Positions 31,338 through 33,724 of a DNA stretch of 33,724 bases are shown piece after piece (the stretch's first letter is position 1; each line of letters opens with the position of its first letter). The stretch covers positions 1-33,724 of the forward strand of contig PCCS01000011.1 in NCBI GenBank assembly GCA_002731825.1. The letters run 5' to 3'. This DNA comes from Myxococcales bacterium (GTDB lineage: Bacteria > Myxococcota_A > Bradymonadia > UBA7976 > UBA1532). The notes below the pieces were generated by a model, which saw nothing but the letters and a program-made list of their open reading frames with translations, had not been told where the DNA came from and ran no database searches. Position numbers and translations under genes: made by a program.

Positions 31338-32112
31338 ATGGGCTTTTCTAATGGTGTTCTGTCTCTGCACTGGGTGCGGAGGCAGCCCAGACGCCAAATC
31401 ATCATCTGGTGTCCCCGATATGAGTAAACTGACGCCTGAAAAACGGACCAGCGTGCGCCATGCTCTCATTAAAACACTCTTGGACAGTCAAGCTTACGAC
31501 AGCGCTATCCCCCTGATTAATCAGGCATTAAAAGAGACGCCTAATGATGCTCATTTGCATGGTTTTAGGGCCACGATTCTTCGGGAGCGAGGTCGCTTAG
31601 AACAGGCCCTCTCGGTCTACGACGTTGCTTTGAAATTTGATCCGAAACTTGCGGCAGCCCACGCAGGCCAGGGGATTGTTCTGAATCTTCTTGGCCAGCA
31701 TGAAAAGGCAACTCAGGCCCATCAAATGGCGACAAAACTCACGCCCGACGACAGTTCTCGACTGAACAATCTTGGATTTTCACTCTACCTCCAGAAGAAT
31801 TACCAGGGGGCAGTAGATGCGTATGAAGCGGCTATTAAGATCGACGCCCGTGCGCGAGTCACGTTTATTAACCTGGGATTTGCTCTCGCCGCACTGGGCC
31901 AGGAGGCGAAAGCAAAACGGGCTTTTGGTCAAGTCCTCGACGAGGCCGGGATTCTCAATAATCTTGCCTTGGCCAAAGAACTCAAAGGCGACCCTAAGGC
32001 GGCTCGAAATTTGTACAAACAAGCGCTTATCACAGACCCAAAGAATCAAGATGCTGCTCAGAACCTCAAGGCGCTGGGGGCAGAATCTTCCGCTCAAGAG
32101 GAGACGAAATGA
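31330..32112 (+). CDS. tadD: TPR-repeat lipoprotein, TadD-like
   Basis: A 260-residue lipoprotein (signal ending L-C-T-G-C16) followed by about five to six tetratricopeptide repeats (35-240) with the usual G/A-x3-A-x3-Y/F pattern. TadD is the TPR lipoprotein of Tad loci and is thought to help secretin assembly, much as PilF does in other pili. The GTG start at 31330 overlaps tadC; the next gene starts at its stop (ATGA). Confidence 0.87.
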   Translation: MIRWAFLMVFCLCTGCGGSPDAKSSSGVPDMSKLTPEKRTSVRHALIKTLLDSQAYDSAIPLINQALKETPNDAHLHGFRATILRERGRLEQALSVYDVALKFDPKLAAAHAGQGIVLNLLGQHEKATQAHQMATKLTPDDSSRLNNLGFSLYLQKNYQGAVDAYEAAIKIDARARVTFINLGFALAALGQEAKAKRAFGQVLDEAGILNNLALAKELKGDPKAARNLYKQALITDPKNQDAAQNLKALGAESSAQEETK

Positions 32113-32417
32113 TGCAAAAAATGAAATTTATTTTACTCATCGGTGCCGCGGCGATGCTGCTCCTACCTGGGTGTGCGAGTCGAGATACCTTAGTCCCGGA
32201 GAGTGGACGAGCGTATCGCCTGTTATTCGCCATTCAGGCTCAAAAGAGGTCCGCCATGAAGGTGGCACCTTTGACTGCGACCGAAGCTCGGATCATCCTC
32301 GATGATTACGAAGGGGCTGGCCAGGGCCGCCGTTCTCGCCGTGGCACGACACGCAGCTCGACGACATCGAGGCCCCGTCAGACAGGTCGTTTGGGCCGAG
32401 TCAGGCGCATTGACTAA
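32109..32417 (+). CDS. Small Tad-locus lipoprotein with basic tail
   Basis: A 102-residue lipoprotein (lipobox L-P-G-C22, counting from the first ATG). The short conserved-looking core (A-Y-R-L-L-F-A-I-Q-A-Q ... P-L-T-A-T-E-A-R-I-I-L-D-D-Y) resembles small lipoproteins seen in other Tad loci; this is from recall, not a search. The last 30 residues are Arg/Ser/Thr-rich with a strong positive charge. GAGGAG precedes the ATG by six bases; a second ATG follows directly at 32112. It overlaps its neighbours by ATGA and TAATG. Confidence 0.75.
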   Translation: MMQKMKFILLIGAAAMLLLPGCASRDTLVPESGRAYRLLFAIQAQKRSAMKVAPLTATEARIILDDYEGAGQGRRSRRGTTRSSTTSRPRQTGRLGRVRRID

Positions 32418-33724
32418 TGGTGCGCCGCCTCCCATCGATCAGTAGACGCACAATCAGAGCCTCCGAGCGTGGTTCGGTTGTCGTCATCACGGTGGCGTGG
32501 ACTGTACTGGCTCTCTTCGCCCTCGGTGCCATCGGCTATTTCCATGGTTTGGCATCCTTGGAACGGTTGCGGGCTCAGGTCCGCTCCGATGCCCTTGCGC
32601 TTGGGTCAGCCGAGGCGTTTCGTATGTACGGACTCAATCACCGTTGTGATATCGACTACGGTGGCGAGTTTATCAATGAACTGCACACACTAAATGGGGG
32701 GGACGGTCTTCCACCGTGTCCTGTGGGAGAGCCCAAGGTCGATGATCGGTGGATGCTCTATGCGTTCCAAGATAGCCAAATCGGCCGGATAGAAGGTGAG
32801 TTTGGACAATGGGGGGTTGACACTGAAATCACCCGGCGTGGCCGAGCCATGAGACTCTATGAGTTGGTGACCGATTACGATGATTTTTTTCCCATTTACC
32901 CCAATGTGGAGCTGGTGCTCGACTATTCTGCGTCCATGGAAGATCCCATGACCGATGGAGGAGACCGGACACGAGTTGAACAATTGCGACGGGCGCTCAA
33001 CTCGTTTTTTCTTCGAGCCCGCAATGTCAATGTTGGCCTGACCCTATTTGCGACGAGTACGGTCGCGAGTCGTCGGATCCGTGAGTTGACCTTCAACCAC
33101 AAAGGCGTTCTCAGACGGGCCATCGAGAACAACGATCCGCCCTTTGATGAAGTCAATGGGAAGACCAATTACGCGGAGGGCCTTCGTGTGGCCCGGAATA
33201 AACTCATCGGCGAGCGATGGGGCGCGCGCATTATTTTCTTTGTCTCCGACGGCAAGCCCACTGTGCCCAGTCCCGCCGAAGGACCTCGAGTGGCCCGCGA
33301 GATGGCTGATAATGTCAAACGCTCCGTAGACCAGATCTGGGGCTTATATGTTGGCGACCGTGATGGCGAAGGCGTCATGAGAGACATTGTCACCGACCCT
33401 AATCAGAACCTTCTGACCAATAATACACCAGAGGCCTACCAAGATTTCTTCAGGAACTTTGCTTTCGATTATGTTTGTCGATTAGAAATCCCTGTCGACC
33501 GAAGCCTAGATGGCGGTTTTCCCGCGGAGCGGACAACGGCGTGGATCCGTCGTCGCAATGCGGTCGGTGGACCGGGGATCCCCCTCGAATACGTTCCGAA
33601 TCAAGACCTTCTGTTCGAAGAGAATAACCAAGATGTACACCTGAGATATCGGTACACAATCTTTGTGCCCGACGGAGAAGACGAACTCTACGTGCACATC
33701 AGCCAGGGCGCGTGCGAACAGCTC
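32417..33724 (+). CDS. tadG: TadG-like protein with von Willebrand factor A domain (3' end outside window)
   Basis: An open frame of 436 codons with no stop before the window edge. The N-terminus resembles Tad pseudopilins (R-A-S-E-R-G-S-V-V-V-I-T-V-A-W, one membrane helix about 20-42). A von Willebrand factor A domain follows from about 160 to 350 with an intact metal-ion site: D169-Y-S-A-S173, T250 and S-D278-G. TadG proteins combine these two parts and are thought to anchor the pilus. Beyond 360 the protein continues into a beta-rich region of unknown role, cut off here. It starts at the stop of the small lipoprotein (TAATG), the last gene visible in the operon. Confidence 0.88.
   Translation, partial: MVRRLPSISRRTIRASERGSVVVITVAWTVLALFALGAIGYFHGLASLERLRAQVRSDALALGSAEAFRMYGLNHRCDIDYGGEFINELHTLNGGDGLPPCPVGEPKVDDRWMLYAFQDSQIGRIEGEFGQWGVDTEITRRGRAMRLYELVTDYDDFFPIYPNVELVLDYSASMEDPMTDGGDRTRVEQLRRALNSFFLRARNVNVGLTLFATSTVASRRIRELTFNHKGVLRRAIENNDPPFDEVNGKTNYAEGLRVARNKLIGERWGARIIFFVSDGKPTVPSPAEGPRVAREMADNVKRSVDQIWGLYVGDRDGEGVMRDIVTDPNQNLLTNNTPEAYQDFFRNFAFDYVCRLEIPVDRSLDGGFPAERTTAWIRRRNAVGGPGIPLEYVPNQDLLFEENNQDVHLRYRYTIFVPDGEDELYVHISQGACEQL

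Overview
The window looks like chromosomal DNA from a Gram-negative bacterium, most likely a deltaproteobacterial-type lineage (Myxococcota, Bradymonadales or relatives). This is inferred from several lipoproteins with lipoboxes, cysteine-rich lipoproteins with C-x-D-G-x-C modules, two MopE-like D-x-D metal-binding motifs, an alpha/beta-fused 2-oxoacid dehydrogenase E1, and a Tad pilus locus behind a sigma-54-type promoter. I saw no rRNA, tRNA, CRISPR array, insertion sequence or phage gene. Base composition looks even throughout.

Region 1 (1-8224) holds mixed metabolic and surface genes: the tail of a transporter-like gene meeting a START-domain protein head-on; a short co-directional run of adenosine deaminase, a small DUF3392-like membrane protein and a solitary type III-like DNA methyltransferase; a large lipoprotein with EcsC-like and TerB-like segments; a fused E1 dehydrogenase behind a promoter, an operator-like palindrome and a hairpin; and a small lipoprotein.

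Region 2 (8424-14697) concerns the envelope. An SGNH-fold exported protein and an AlgI-type MBOAT acyltransferase, 6 nt apart, probably O-acylate a cell-surface polymer. They are followed by a convergent M14 metallopeptidase and a membrane-anchored sulfatase/phosphotransferase-like enzyme.

Region 3 (14704-22542) holds a secreted prolyl oligopeptidase, a modular Cys-rich lipoprotein, a two-LysM exported protein, an isocitrate/isopropylmalate dehydrogenase family enzyme, a 44-residue membrane protein that automated calls would easily miss, and a second large lipoprotein with a cystine-rich tail. Most are single-gene units facing alternating directions.

Region 4 (22543-33724) is a nearly complete Tad/Flp pilus operon on the plus strand: pilin, prepilin peptidase, two TadE-like pseudopilins, CpaB/RcpC, secretin RcpA, TadZ, TadA ATPase, TadB, TadC, a TadD-like TPR lipoprotein, a small Tad-locus lipoprotein and a TadG-like von Willebrand factor A protein running off the window end. 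Most genes overlap by 1-8 nt, so translation is probably coupled. A good sigma-54 -24/-12 match lies 97-112 bp upstream of the pilin start, with an inverted repeat at typical enhancer distance. The most interesting points are this promoter arrangement, the polybasic C-terminal tails shared by three Tad components, a TadZ without a receiver domain, the orphan methyltransferase, and the unusual modular lipoproteins.
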